Below, piece by piece: positions 1-7,925 of a stretch of 32,574 nt of DNA. The notes under the pieces are model-generated. The model searched no databases and was not told the origin of the DNA. It saw only the letters and a program-made list of their open reading frames with translations. Made by a program: the position numbers and the translations under genes. How positions within the stretch are numbered: position 1 is the stretch's first letter; every line of letters begins with the position of its first letter. Source of the DNA: an uncultured Oscillospiraceae bacterium (GTDB lineage Bacteria > Bacillota > Clostridia > Oscillospirales > Ruminococcaceae); assembly GCA_902490585.1 (NCBI GenBank), contig CABUEI010000022.1, positions 1 to 32,574 on the forward strand, given 5' to 3'.

Positions 1-2
1 TT

Positions 3-1310
3 GAACAGTCGCAGAAGCGTATGCGTCAGCTGGCTTTCTATGACGCTATATACGGTATTCCGAACCGTGCAAGGCTTAATAAGGATCTTGACAAGATAAT
101 GAAACGCAACGGCAAGGGTTCACTGCTTGCTTTCAAGGTAACTAACACACGTTCGTTATCGGCGGTGTACGGTCATACATATTCGGATATGTTGTTACGC
201 AGTATCGCTCAGTATCTTAATAAGCTTCCGATAAAGGACATCGGTGTATATTATTTCACAAATGCGATTTTTATGCTTAATCTGCCTGATTGCACGGACG
301 ATGAGGCGAAAAATCTTGCCGAAATGCTGATATACCGCTTTTCAAAGCCGTGGAAATTCGGCGAGGACGAACACTCTATCCATTGCAGTCTTGGTGTTGC
401 GTTCTACCCCGAAAACGGCGACGACGCAGAGGAACTGTGCAAGGCGGCAAGTACCGCAATGTACCGTGCAAGAGAGTTCAAGCAGAACAGCTATGCTTTC
501 TATTCCGGCTCGCTTGAACGAACAAGAATGTTTGCCGCAAGTCTTGAACAGCATATAAGAGAGTGCATAAACGACGGCATGAGAGGCTTTTCTCTGCGTT
601 TTCAGCCGTGTTTCAGTGCTCATGACGGCAGTATAACGGGCTCAGAGAGTTTTGTACGCTGGCACGATGACCAGTACGGAAATATACCGAACTCAACACT
701 GTTCCCGATGGCTGAGAACCTCGGATTATCCCACGTTATTGACGGGTGGGTAATGGAGCGTTCTTGCGAGTTCTGCAAAGAGATGCAGGACGCAGGGTTT
801 GAGAACTTCTCGATAAGTGTAAATCTGACCGCAGGAGAGCCGCAGTCGGCGGAAATTGTAACTCAGGTACGCCATGCGCTTGAGGTGAGCGGACTTCCGC
901 CGCAGTCACTGATACTCGAAATTCCCGTAAAGGCGAATATTTTCTACAGCGACAGCACCCATATCCTGCATGATTTGCGTTCGCTCGGTGTTAATATTGC
1001 AATCGACAAATACGGTACGGAGAACATTTCGCTGAAAGTGCTCAAAAACTCGTATGTAAGTCTTGTTAATATACCGGCTAAGCTTTTCATGAACCACGAG
1101 GACGAGTTCGACAGCGAACTTGTAAGCTCGGTTATACACCTTGCAAAATGCCGTGACCTTACTGTGTGCGTAAAGGGTATTGAGGATAAGGAACAGCTTG
1201 ACACGGTGGAGAAATTCAGCATCGACAAGGTGCAGGGCTACTACTGTTCACGTCCTCTGTCACTTGATGAAGCAAAGCAGACATTTCTTGAAAGGCTGTC
1301 GGTAAAGTAA
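3..1310 (+). CDS. GGDEF-EAL domain protein with degenerate active sites (5' end outside window)
   Basis: This is the C-terminal part of a c-di-GMP-type signalling protein. The frame is open back to the first bases, so the true start lies upstream. Residue numbers below count from the Met codon at 21. A GGDEF fold spans about 1-160 (it begins with the typical LAFYDAIYGIPNR entry) and an EAL fold about 175-425. Both active sites are degenerate. The GGDEF position reads TNAIF (80-84). In the EAL domain the EAL motif reads ESF (GSESFVRW), the usual DDFG reads DKYG (IAIDKYG), and the catalytic Glu of the EGVE segment is Lys (VKGIED). Synthase and phosphodiesterase activity are therefore unlikely. 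It is more plausibly a binding or scaffold protein, or it has lost c-di-GMP function. A terminator follows. The domain call is firm; the role is inferred. Confidence 0.85.
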   Translation, partial: EQSQKRMRQLAFYDAIYGIPNRARLNKDLDKIMKRNGKGSLLAFKVTNTRSLSAVYGHTYSDMLLRSIAQYLNKLPIKDIGVYYFTNAIFMLNLPDCTDDEAKNLAEMLIYRFSKPWKFGEDEHSIHCSLGVAFYPENGDDAEELCKAASTAMYRAREFKQNSYAFYSGSLERTRMFAASLEQHIRECINDGMRGFSLRFQPCFSAHDGSITGSESFVRWHDDQYGNIPNSTLFPMAENLGLSHVIDGWVMERSCEFCKEMQDAGFENFSISVNLTAGEPQSAEIVTQVRHALEVSGLPPQSLILEIPVKANIFYSDSTHILHDLRSLGVNIAIDKYGTENISLKVLKNSYVSLVNIPAKLFMNHEDEFDSELVSSVIHLAKCRDLTVCVKGIEDKEQLDTVEKFSIDKVQGYYCSRPLSLDEAKQTFLERLSVK

Positions 1311-1377
1311 CGTTTTTTCACGGATATAGCCGTTTTTCAAGGGCTGTGCAGGCGGTCAGCCAAATTTCAAATTGTTA

Positions 1378-1415
1378 AAAAAGTCGAAGAATTATAGATA
1401 ATTCTCCGGCTTTTT
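1378..1415 (+). terminator. Intrinsic terminator after the GGDEF-EAL gene
   Basis: An A-tract leads into a stem built around GAATTA-TAGA-TAATTC, extended by further pairs (one G-U, one mismatch), and followed by CTTTTTGTA. It separates the signalling gene from the SEDS gene. Confidence 0.8.
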
Positions 1416-1465
1416 GTATTTAATTTGCAAAATTGATGTAAAGACCTCTTTTATTTGCATTTTGC

Positions 1466-1494
1466 TTGAAAAGAGCGCTTTTTTCGAGTATAAT
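1466..1494 (+). promoter_or_regulatory. Sigma-A-type promoter for the SEDS gene
   Basis: TTGAAA at 1466-1471 and TATAAT at 1489-1494 are separated by exactly 17 bp. The start codon lies 67 bp downstream of the -10 box, with an AAAAGGAA ribosome binding site just upstream of the ATG. Confidence 0.85.
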
Positions 1495-1561
1495 ATACTT
1501 ATCTGTAATTGTAAAATCGACTGCGGTAAAACCGCATTTATATTAAAAGGAACACAGCTTT

Positions 1562-2716
1562 ATGAAACTGATTCTAAGCAAAATTAAAACCTATTTCGGA
1601 AAACTAGATAAACTGCTGCTGTTCATGTGCATAGGCATTGCGGGATTTGCGGTGTTTATCCAGTATACGCTTTATGAAAACGATATAAGTTCGGCTGTAA
1701 CCGCAACGCAGTACAAAACACAGCTTATAGCCTTTATCGGCGGACTTGTTATCGCACTTGTACTGGCGGCGATAAACTACAAGTTCATCGCAAAACTGTG
1801 GTTTATCTATGTGCCGGTGGGTCTTGGACTTACACTGCTTTTATTTACTCCGCTCGGACTTCAGCGAGAGGGTGCGGACGATATAGGCTGGCTTGATCTC
1901 GGAATTGCGACCATTCAGCCGTCGGAGATACTGAAACTTGCGTTTATACTGTCGCTTGCTTTTCATCTGTCAAAAGTCGAGGACAGAATGAACGAGCCGA
2001 TACACTTTATACTGCTGTGTATACACGGGGCGATCCCCACACTGCTTATAAGGCAGACGGGCGACGACGGCTCGGCTATAGTATTCCTGTTTATCTTCCT
2101 GTGTATGATGTTTGCGGCAGGGCTTTCATGGAAATATCTTGTTATGATAGCGGTGGCTATTCCGCCGGCTGTATATGTGCTGTGGAATTATCTGATGCAA
2201 CCGCATCAGCAGAAACGTTTTCAGGTACTGTGGGATGCACAGATGCAGGAGGACGAGGCGCTGGGAATATATATGCAACAGCGTATCGGAAAGATAGCAC
2301 TGGGCTCGGGCGGACTTACGGGACAGGGACTTTCGGGCGGCGAATATACCTATGTCCCCGAAATACACAACGACTTCATTTTTTCGTATATAGGAATGAC
2401 TATGGGACTGCTCGGCTGTCTGCTTGTTGTGGGACTGCTTGCGGCGCTGTCGCTGAAAATTCTGTCGAATGCAAGCGGAGCAAAGGATACGCTCGGCAGA
2501 CTTATCTGTATCGGCGTATTTGCACTCATAGTATTTCATACAACAGTCAATATCGGAATGGTGCTCGGCGTTGCGCCTGTTATCGGTATACCGCTCCCGT
2601 TCTTCAGTGCAGGCGGTACATCGGGAATATGTCTTTTTGTGGCGATAGGGCTTGTACTGAGCGTAAGTTATCATAACTCGACAAAGTACAGAATGTTCTA
2701 TACCGAAAAGGAATAA
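1562..2716 (+). CDS. SEDS-family peptidoglycan polymerase, RodA/FtsW type
   Basis: Integral membrane glycosyltransferase that polymerises lipid II into glycan strands, usually with a class B PBP. The 384 residues contain about ten hydrophobic segments, as usual for SEDS proteins. Family motifs visible are WLDLGIATIQPSEILKL (about 119-135), the VPEIHNDFIFSYIG loop and the C-terminal NIGMVLGV...PLPFFSAGG block. The Asp of the HNDF motif is kept; the EE pair that often follows it is replaced by MT. No PBP or septation partner is adjacent, so RodA (elongation), FtsW (division) and SpoVE (spore cortex) cannot be told apart from context. It has its own promoter. The next gene starts 63 bp later, with no terminator seen between them. 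Confidence 0.9.
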   Translation: MKLILSKIKTYFGKLDKLLLFMCIGIAGFAVFIQYTLYENDISSAVTATQYKTQLIAFIGGLVIALVLAAINYKFIAKLWFIYVPVGLGLTLLLFTPLGLQREGADDIGWLDLGIATIQPSEILKLAFILSLAFHLSKVEDRMNEPIHFILLCIHGAIPTLLIRQTGDDGSAIVFLFIFLCMMFAAGLSWKYLVMIAVAIPPAVYVLWNYLMQPHQQKRFQVLWDAQMQEDEALGIYMQQRIGKIALGSGGLTGQGLSGGEYTYVPEIHNDFIFSYIGMTMGLLGCLLVVGLLAALSLKILSNASGAKDTLGRLICIGVFALIVFHTTVNIGMVLGVAPVIGIPLPFFSAGGTSGICLFVAIGLVLSVSYHNSTKYRMFYTEKE

Positions 2717-2779
2717 AAGGATTTAACTCCACATGGGAGAAAAGATAAAGCAGATAAAGCAAAATGAAAGGAAACGATC

Positions 2780-4030
2780 ATGGCAAAAAAGACAATCCAC
2801 ACACTCGAGGAGATATACTCAGAGGGTGCAGTAAAGGCTCAGAAAGAAAGATATGAGAAGTCGGCGGAAGAGTTCAAGAGCATTTTCGGCGAATGCGATT
2901 CGCTCCGTTATTTCTCGGCTCCCGGACGTACCGAGGTCGGAGGCAACCACACAGACCACAATCACGGCAAGGTGCTTGCGGCAAGTGTAAACCTTGACGT
3001 TATCGCTGTTGTTGAGCCTACAGATGACAACATCATCACAGTAAAGAGCGAGGGATTTCCTCAGGATACGGTTGACATATCGGATCTTTCCGTTCATGAA
3101 AACGAAAAGAATACATCGGCTTCTCTCATAAGAGGCGTTGCCGCAGGATTTAAGAACAACGGTTTCAACATAGGCGGTTTCAAGGCTTATACGACTTCAA
3201 ACGTTATGAAGGGTTCGGGTCTTTCAAGCTCTGCCGCTTTTGAAGTGCTTATCGGAAATATCCTTTCGGGCATTTACAATGCAGGCGGTATCAGTGCCGT
3301 AAAGATCGCTCAGATCGCACAGTATGCCGAGAATGAATATTTCGGCAAGCCCAGCGGTCTTATGGATCAGATGGCAAGCTCGGTAGGCGGCTTCGTTGCT
3401 ATTGACTTCAAGAATACACAGGCACCTATCATTGAGAATATCCCCGTTGATTTTTCTTCATACGGACACGCACTGTGCATAATCGATACAAAGGCAGACC
3501 ACGCCGACCTTACAGACGAATATGCGGCTATACCCCGTGAGATGAAGGCTATAGCAGGATATTTCTCAACAGAATGTCTGCGTGAGATCTCCCGTGCGGA
3601 CGTTATTCTCAATATGGATATTTTAAGACAGAAGTTCGGCGACCGTGCAGTTCTGCGTGCGCTCCACTTCTTTGAGGAAAACGAGCGTGTGGATAAGCTT
3701 GTTCACTCACTCAAGCACGGACATTTCGATGATTTTTTAAGCTCTATAAACGAGAGCGGCAACTCAAGCTACAAGTATTTACAGAATATTTTCGCTGTTT
3801 CCGACTACACACACCAGGCTGTCGGCATTGCGCTGAACGTTGCTGAACACGCTCTTACAAGAAAGGGTGCTTGCAGAGTTCACGGCGGCGGTTTTGCAGG
3901 TACTATCCAGGCATTTGTTCCGCAGGATATTTTAAAGGAATTTATAGTTGATATAGAAAAGGTATTCGGTGCAGGAAGCTGTCACGTTCTTTCTATTCGT
4001 CCCGTCGGAGGTACCGAGGTACAGCTCTGA
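2780..4030 (+). CDS. galK: Galactokinase-family GHMP kinase
   Basis: Cytoplasmic GHMP-superfamily kinase, expected to phosphorylate galactose at C1 for the Leloir pathway. The 416 residues show the sugar-binding segment APGRTEVGGNHTDH (47-60), the ATP-binding loop GSGLSSSAAF (145-154), the KPSGLMDQM segment and the C-terminal VHGGGFAGT motif. In classic GalK the first motif is GRVNLIGEHTDY; here the Glu is Asn and the Tyr is His, a variant I associate with a Firmicutes galactokinase subfamily. Substrate specificity is therefore less certain than the fold. No galT or galE is in the window. GAAAGGAAA precedes the chosen ATG. Codon choice is more biased than in the phage region, consistent with good expression. 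Confidence 0.85.
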   Translation: MAKKTIHTLEEIYSEGAVKAQKERYEKSAEEFKSIFGECDSLRYFSAPGRTEVGGNHTDHNHGKVLAASVNLDVIAVVEPTDDNIITVKSEGFPQDTVDISDLSVHENEKNTSASLIRGVAAGFKNNGFNIGGFKAYTTSNVMKGSGLSSSAAFEVLIGNILSGIYNAGGISAVKIAQIAQYAENEYFGKPSGLMDQMASSVGGFVAIDFKNTQAPIIENIPVDFSSYGHALCIIDTKADHADLTDEYAAIPREMKAIAGYFSTECLREISRADVILNMDILRQKFGDRAVLRALHFFEENERVDKLVHSLKHGHFDDFLSSINESGNSSYKYLQNIFAVSDYTHQAVGIALNVAEHALTRKGACRVHGGGFAGTIQAFVPQDILKEFIVDIEKVFGAGSCHVLSIRPVGGTEVQL

Positions 4031-4049
4031 TTGTGGCGGGTAAAACAAA

Positions 4050-4067
4050 ACAGCCCTTTCGGGCTGT
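4050..4067 (-). terminator. Terminator downstream of hflX (minus strand)
   Basis: ACAGCCC-TTTC-GGGCTGT hairpin between the convergent galK and hflX stops. On the minus strand it is followed by TTTTGTTTTA, so it serves hflX best. The plus side lacks a clear T-run. Confidence 0.75.
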
Positions 4068-4078
4068 AATGTATATCG

Positions 4079-5338
4079 TCAGATGACAAACTCCTCATAC
4101 TCATACTTATGCAACTTGTCCACAAGGGCGGTTACGGCGATGCCGTTTTCGAGGTATTCCTCGCTCAGCACCTTTCCGTGTGAGTGGAGAGCCGCCGCAA
4201 GTCCCGACTTGTCATACGGTATCAGCATTTCCATACGGCTTACCTTGTCGGTAAGATTGTCCGATATGGCTTTGAGCAGTTCGTCAAACCCTGTGCCGTT
4301 CTTTGCGGAAATCATTACGGTATTTTCTGCGGGCGGCAGTTCATAATCGAGCTTGTCGCACTTGTTCAGGACGGTTATTACGGGTATTTCGCCGCAACCG
4401 AGTTCTGACAGCAGTGAAAGTGTCGTTTCGGCTTTCTCTTTTGCTTCGGGGTCGGATACATCGCAGACGTGCAGGATTATATCGGCACTAGCCGCCTCTT
4501 CAAGCGTTGACTTGAACGCTTCTACAAGGTGGTGAGGAAGCCGTCTTATAAGCCCTACGGTATCTACAAGCGTAAGACTTCTTCCGTCGGGCAGTTCTAT
4601 TGCCCTTGATGTAAGATCCAGCGTTGCGAACAGCTTGTCCTCCGCAAGAACACCTGCACCTGTAAGGGCGTTGAGCAGGGTGGATTTTCCTGCGTTTGTA
4701 TAACCTACGATAGCACCGACGCACACGCTGTCTTTCTTACGGCGGCGACGTGACAGTTCACGGCGTTTTTCGAGTTCTTTAAGCTCATCGCTGAGCTTTT
4801 CAATTCTGCGTCTTATATGACGGCGGTCTGTTTCAAGCTGGGTTTCACCCGGACCTCTCGTACCGATACCGCCGCCGAGACGTGATAACGATGTACCGAT
4901 TCCCATAAGGCGTGGCAAACGGTATTTAAGCTGAGCCAGCTCAACTTGTAGTTTACCCTCGTTTGTGACCGCTCTGCCTGCGAATATATCGAGTATCAGC
5001 ATGGTACGGTCGATGACACGCACCGAGGTTATATCCTCTATATTGCGTATCTGGCTGGAGCTGAGCTCCATATCAAAGATAATAAGCTGTGCGTCAAGAT
5101 CCTTTGCGGCAACGCTTAGTTCTTCTATCTTGCCTTCGCCGAGGATAGTCGCACTTTCGATAGCAGGACGTTTCTGAATAATACGGCACACTGTCACCGC
5201 ACCTGCGGTTTCAGCCAGTTCTTCGAGCTCGTCCATAGATATTTCCGCATCATATTCGCCTGTATCTACTCCTGCGAGTATGGCACGGGTCGATTCGTTT
5301 TCCTTTAAGATCGGATTGTTTACGGTTGATTCGTTCAT
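4079..5338 (-). CDS. hflX: GTPase HflX, ribosome-splitting factor
   Basis: HflX binds the large ribosomal subunit and splits stalled or hibernating 70S ribosomes under stress (family knowledge). The 419-residue protein has an N-terminal HflX domain with a glycine-rich GGGIGTRGPGETQLETD block (155-171), a basic coiled coil (about 172-203), then a TRAFAC G domain: G1 GYTNAGKST (212-220), G3 DTVG (259-262) and G4 NKCD (325-328). A longer frame is open 38 codons upstream, but the ATG at 5338 follows GGAAAGGAA and begins the conserved part, so I start there. It is divergent from nadB, with only about 76 bp between the two starts. Confidence 0.93.
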   Translation of the reverse strand: MNESTVNNPILKENESTRAILAGVDTGEYDAEISMDELEELAETAGAVTVCRIIQKRPAIESATILGEGKIEELSVAAKDLDAQLIIFDMELSSSQIRNIEDITSVRVIDRTMLILDIFAGRAVTNEGKLQVELAQLKYRLPRLMGIGTSLSRLGGGIGTRGPGETQLETDRRHIRRRIEKLSDELKELEKRRELSRRRRKKDSVCVGAIVGYTNAGKSTLLNALTGAGVLAEDKLFATLDLTSRAIELPDGRSLTLVDTVGLIRRLPHHLVEAFKSTLEEAASADIILHVCDVSDPEAKEKAETTLSLLSELGCGEIPVITVLNKCDKLDYELPPAENTVMISAKNGTGFDELLKAISDNLTDKVSRMEMLIPYDKSGLAAALHSHGKVLSEEYLENGIAVTALVDKLHKYEYEEFVI

Positions 5339-5414
5339 AATGTTCCTTTCCGGTTTATAAATAATCAATAATAAAGTAAATTTATGCGGTAATCCGCAAA
5401 AGGTGGTAATCTTT

Positions 5415-6899
5415 ATGAAGTTCAAAGAATACGACGTAATAATTGTCGGCACAGGCGTTTCAGGTCTTTATGCCGCACTCAACCTTGACAGCAGTATGCA
5501 GATACTTATGCTCTCAAAGCGTGAGCTGACGCTGTGCAACTCGGCTCTCGCACAGGGCGGTGTTGCCGCTGTAATGGACACGTCAAACGACAACTACGAA
5601 CTGCACATCAAGGATACTCTTATAGCCGGCGGCTACAAGAACAATATTGACAATGTACGCATACTTGTCGAGCAGGGTCCGAAGGACGTTAAGAATCTGC
5701 TCAATTACGGAGTTGACTTTGACAGAAAGCAGGACGGCTCTATCGACCTTACCCTTGAGGGTGGTCACTGCCGTCACAGAATCGCTCACCACAAGGACAG
5801 CACCGGCTTTGAGATAGTTACTTCGCTTATCGAGGGTGTAAAGAAGCTGTCCAATGTCACAATTCTTGAAAACTCGCACCTGCTCGGTCTTACAAAGCGT
5901 GGCGACAACTTTCTGTTCGATGTACTCCACGAGGGAAAGCACAGCTATTATACCACAAAGAACACCGTTCTTGCAACAGGCGGTATAGGAAGAGTTTATG
6001 ATTATACCACAAACTCGGCAATTGCTACCGGTGACGGAATACAGTTTGCTTATAATATGGGTGCTGATATTCAGCATTTAAGCTATATACAGTTTCACCC
6101 CACAGCGTTCGCAGATCACGAGAACCGTGAATGTTTCCTCGTTTCCGAGGCGGTAAGAGGAGAGGGCGCATACCTGCTCAACTGCCACAAGGAGCGTTTC
6201 ATGCACAAGTATGAACCTGAACGTAAGGAACTTGCTCCCCGTGATGTAGTTTCAAAGGATATGCTGAAAGAACAGAAAGAAACGGGCAGTGACAAGTTCT
6301 ATCTTGATATTTCGTACAAGGATCCCGAATTTGTCAGAAACCGTTTCCCGATGATATATAACAAGGTTCTTGAAAAGGGCTATGATATGACCAAGGAGCC
6401 TATCCCGATATATCCCTGCCAGCATTATCTTATGGGCGGTATCGGCGTAAACGGACACGGTGCGACCAATGTAAAGGGCTTATATGCCGCAGGCGAATGT
6501 GCACATACGGGTGTACACGGTATCAACCGTCTTGCAAGTAACTCACTGCTTGAGGCGCTGGTATTCAGCCGTCTTATCGCCGAGGATATCAACAAGAACA
6601 ATGTTCACCATGAACTGGGAACGGTTGAGATAGATTATCCGTCACCCGAGGGTAAGCCGCTCCCTAAGGGAATACGCACCGAGATAAGACACATAATGCA
6701 ACGTTCATATTTCGTAGTACCTGACTATGTTGAGGCGGCAAGGGATATAAAGCGTGTAACGGAGCTGAAGGATCTGCTTGATAACGGCGGATTTGAGGTA
6801 ACTCCAGACTATATTGAGGCTAAGTCGCTGACGACAGTTGCTTATATAATCCTCAGCGAAGTTGTCGCAGAGGGAAAGGAAAAGGGTATTATCGAATGA
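5415..6899 (+). CDS. nadB: L-aspartate oxidase
   Basis: Flavoprotein that oxidises L-aspartate to iminoaspartate, the first step of de novo NAD synthesis. The N-terminal FAD-binding motif is VIIVGTGVSGLYAA. NSALAQGGVAA, the HHKDSTG active-site segment, QFHPTAF, and the C-terminal GLYAAGECAHTGVHGINR with LASNSLLEA are all NadB hallmarks that separate it from succinate dehydrogenase. At 494 residues it is slightly short but complete. The ATG at 5415 is chosen because AAAAGGTGG lies 8 bp upstream; an in-frame GTG four codons earlier overlaps that site. A small hairpin (TGCGG-TAAT-CCGCA, 5385-5398) sits just upstream of the ribosome binding site. The gene overlaps nadC by 4 bp. No nadA (quinolinate synthase) is in the window. 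Confidence 0.94.
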   Translation: MKFKEYDVIIVGTGVSGLYAALNLDSSMQILMLSKRELTLCNSALAQGGVAAVMDTSNDNYELHIKDTLIAGGYKNNIDNVRILVEQGPKDVKNLLNYGVDFDRKQDGSIDLTLEGGHCRHRIAHHKDSTGFEIVTSLIEGVKKLSNVTILENSHLLGLTKRGDNFLFDVLHEGKHSYYTTKNTVLATGGIGRVYDYTTNSAIATGDGIQFAYNMGADIQHLSYIQFHPTAFADHENRECFLVSEAVRGEGAYLLNCHKERFMHKYEPERKELAPRDVVSKDMLKEQKETGSDKFYLDISYKDPEFVRNRFPMIYNKVLEKGYDMTKEPIPIYPCQHYLMGGIGVNGHGATNVKGLYAAGECAHTGVHGINRLASNSLLEALVFSRLIAEDINKNNVHHELGTVEIDYPSPEGKPLPKGIRTEIRHIMQRSYFVVPDYVEAARDIKRVTELKDLLDNGGFEVTPDYIEAKSLTTVAYIILSEVVAEGKEKGIIE

Positions 6900-7741
6900 A
6901 ATTATTACAGTTTTACGTTGACGACCTGATAAAAAGAGCGATAACAGAGGATATAAACTACATAGACAGCACTACCGACCTGCTTATTGACGAGGACGAT
7001 ATTTCGGAGGCATATTTTGTATCAAAGGCTGACGGCGTACTCGCAGGTATAGATGTTGCTATGCGTGTGTTCACTTTACTTGACGATACGATTGAGATGA
7101 ACATTCATTTCAAGGACGGCGACGCTATAAAGAAAGGCGACGTTATAGCCGAGTTCAAAGGTCACACCTGTGCTATGCTGAAAGCCGAGCGTACAGCGCT
7201 CAATCTGTTACAGCACATGAGCGGAATTGCAAGCTATACAAACAAGTGTGTAAAGGCGGTCGAGGGTACTAACGCATCTATAGCAGATACAAGAAAGACG
7301 TTACCCGGTTTACGTCCTTTACAGAAATATTCTGTAGTTGCAGGCGGCGGAAGAAACCACCGTTACAACCTTACAGATGCGGCTATGCTGAAAGACAACC
7401 ACATTGACGCTTACGGCGGAATAACGCAGGCTGTTACGGCACTGCGTAAAAAAGCGGGACACATGCTCCAGATCGAAGTTGAAGTGCGTAACTTTGACGA
7501 GCTGAACGAGGCTCTCGCTGTAAATGCTGACGTTATCATGCTTGATAATATGAGCTGTGAGGATATGAAGAAAGCGGTTGAGATAAACGCAGGCAGGGCA
7601 AAGCTTGAAGCCAGCGGAAACGTAACGCTTGATAATATCCGTGACGTTGCGCTGACGGGCGTTGACATAATCAGTCTCGGTGCTCTTACGCACAGTGTGA
7701 CCGCATTTGATATTTCGATGAAGTGGAAGAAGAAAGCATGA
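6896..7741 (+). CDS. nadC: Nicotinate-nucleotide pyrophosphorylase (carboxylating), quinolinate phosphoribosyltransferase
   Basis: Converts quinolinate and PRPP to nicotinate mononucleotide with CO2 release, the third de novo NAD step. Length (281) is normal. Conserved blocks: ERTALNLLQHMSGIA, the active-site segment ADTRKTLPGLRPLQKYSV, GGGRNHRYNLTDAAMLKDNH, EVEVRNFDE, VIMLDNM, LEASGNV and the closing DIISLGALTHS. The start overlaps the nadB stop as ATGA, implying translational coupling in one operon. Confidence 0.95.
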   Translation: MKLLQFYVDDLIKRAITEDINYIDSTTDLLIDEDDISEAYFVSKADGVLAGIDVAMRVFTLLDDTIEMNIHFKDGDAIKKGDVIAEFKGHTCAMLKAERTALNLLQHMSGIASYTNKCVKAVEGTNASIADTRKTLPGLRPLQKYSVVAGGGRNHRYNLTDAAMLKDNHIDAYGGITQAVTALRKKAGHMLQIEVEVRNFDELNEALAVNADVIMLDNMSCEDMKKAVEINAGRAKLEASGNVTLDNIRDVALTGVDIISLGALTHSVTAFDISMKWKKKA

Positions 7742-7908
7742 CAAACTGCGACTGTTGTGTAAACTACGTCTATGACGATGAGTACGACTGCTACACCTGT
7801 CTTGTAAATCTTGACGAGGACGAAATGCGCCGTTTTATAACGGGCGACAACTACAACTGTCCGTATTTCAGAAACGATGATGAGTACGAGCTTGCAAGAA
7901 AGCAGTAA
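7738..7908 (+). CDS. Small Cys-rich protein, DUF6472-like
   Basis: A 56-residue acidic protein with Cys at 4, 6, 7, 18, 21 and 41, in the pattern CxCC...CxxC...C, then a conserved-looking VNLDEDEMRRF stretch and a CPYFR...DEY end. The layout suggests a small metal-binding (probably zinc) fold. I recognise it as like DUF6472, a Firmicutes family of unknown function; this is from memory. The ATG at 7738 overlaps the nadC stop (ATGA) and follows GGAAGAAG; an ATG five codons earlier is less likely. It is coupled to nadC and 17 bp before the next gene, so it belongs to the NAD operon. Function unknown. Confidence 0.75.
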   Translation: MTNCDCCVNYVYDDEYDCYTCLVNLDEDEMRRFITGDNYNCPYFRNDDEYELARKQ

Positions 7909-7925
7909 CGCAGAAAGGAAAAGAT

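Noticed and set aside
2017..2676. 219-codon plus-strand ORF inside the SEDS gene
   Set aside because: Out-of-frame shadow; low-complexity Cys/Arg/Tyr-rich translation, no ribosome binding site, and the SEDS frame has full family motifs.
5385..5398. Hairpin before nadB considered as a riboswitch or NAD repressor site
   Set aside because: Only a 5-bp stem; too little to name a regulator or RNA class.
5339..5452. 38-codon N-terminal extension of HflX
   Set aside because: Hydrophobic, unlike the family, with no ribosome binding site; GGAAAGGAA marks the start at 5338, and the extension would run into nadB.
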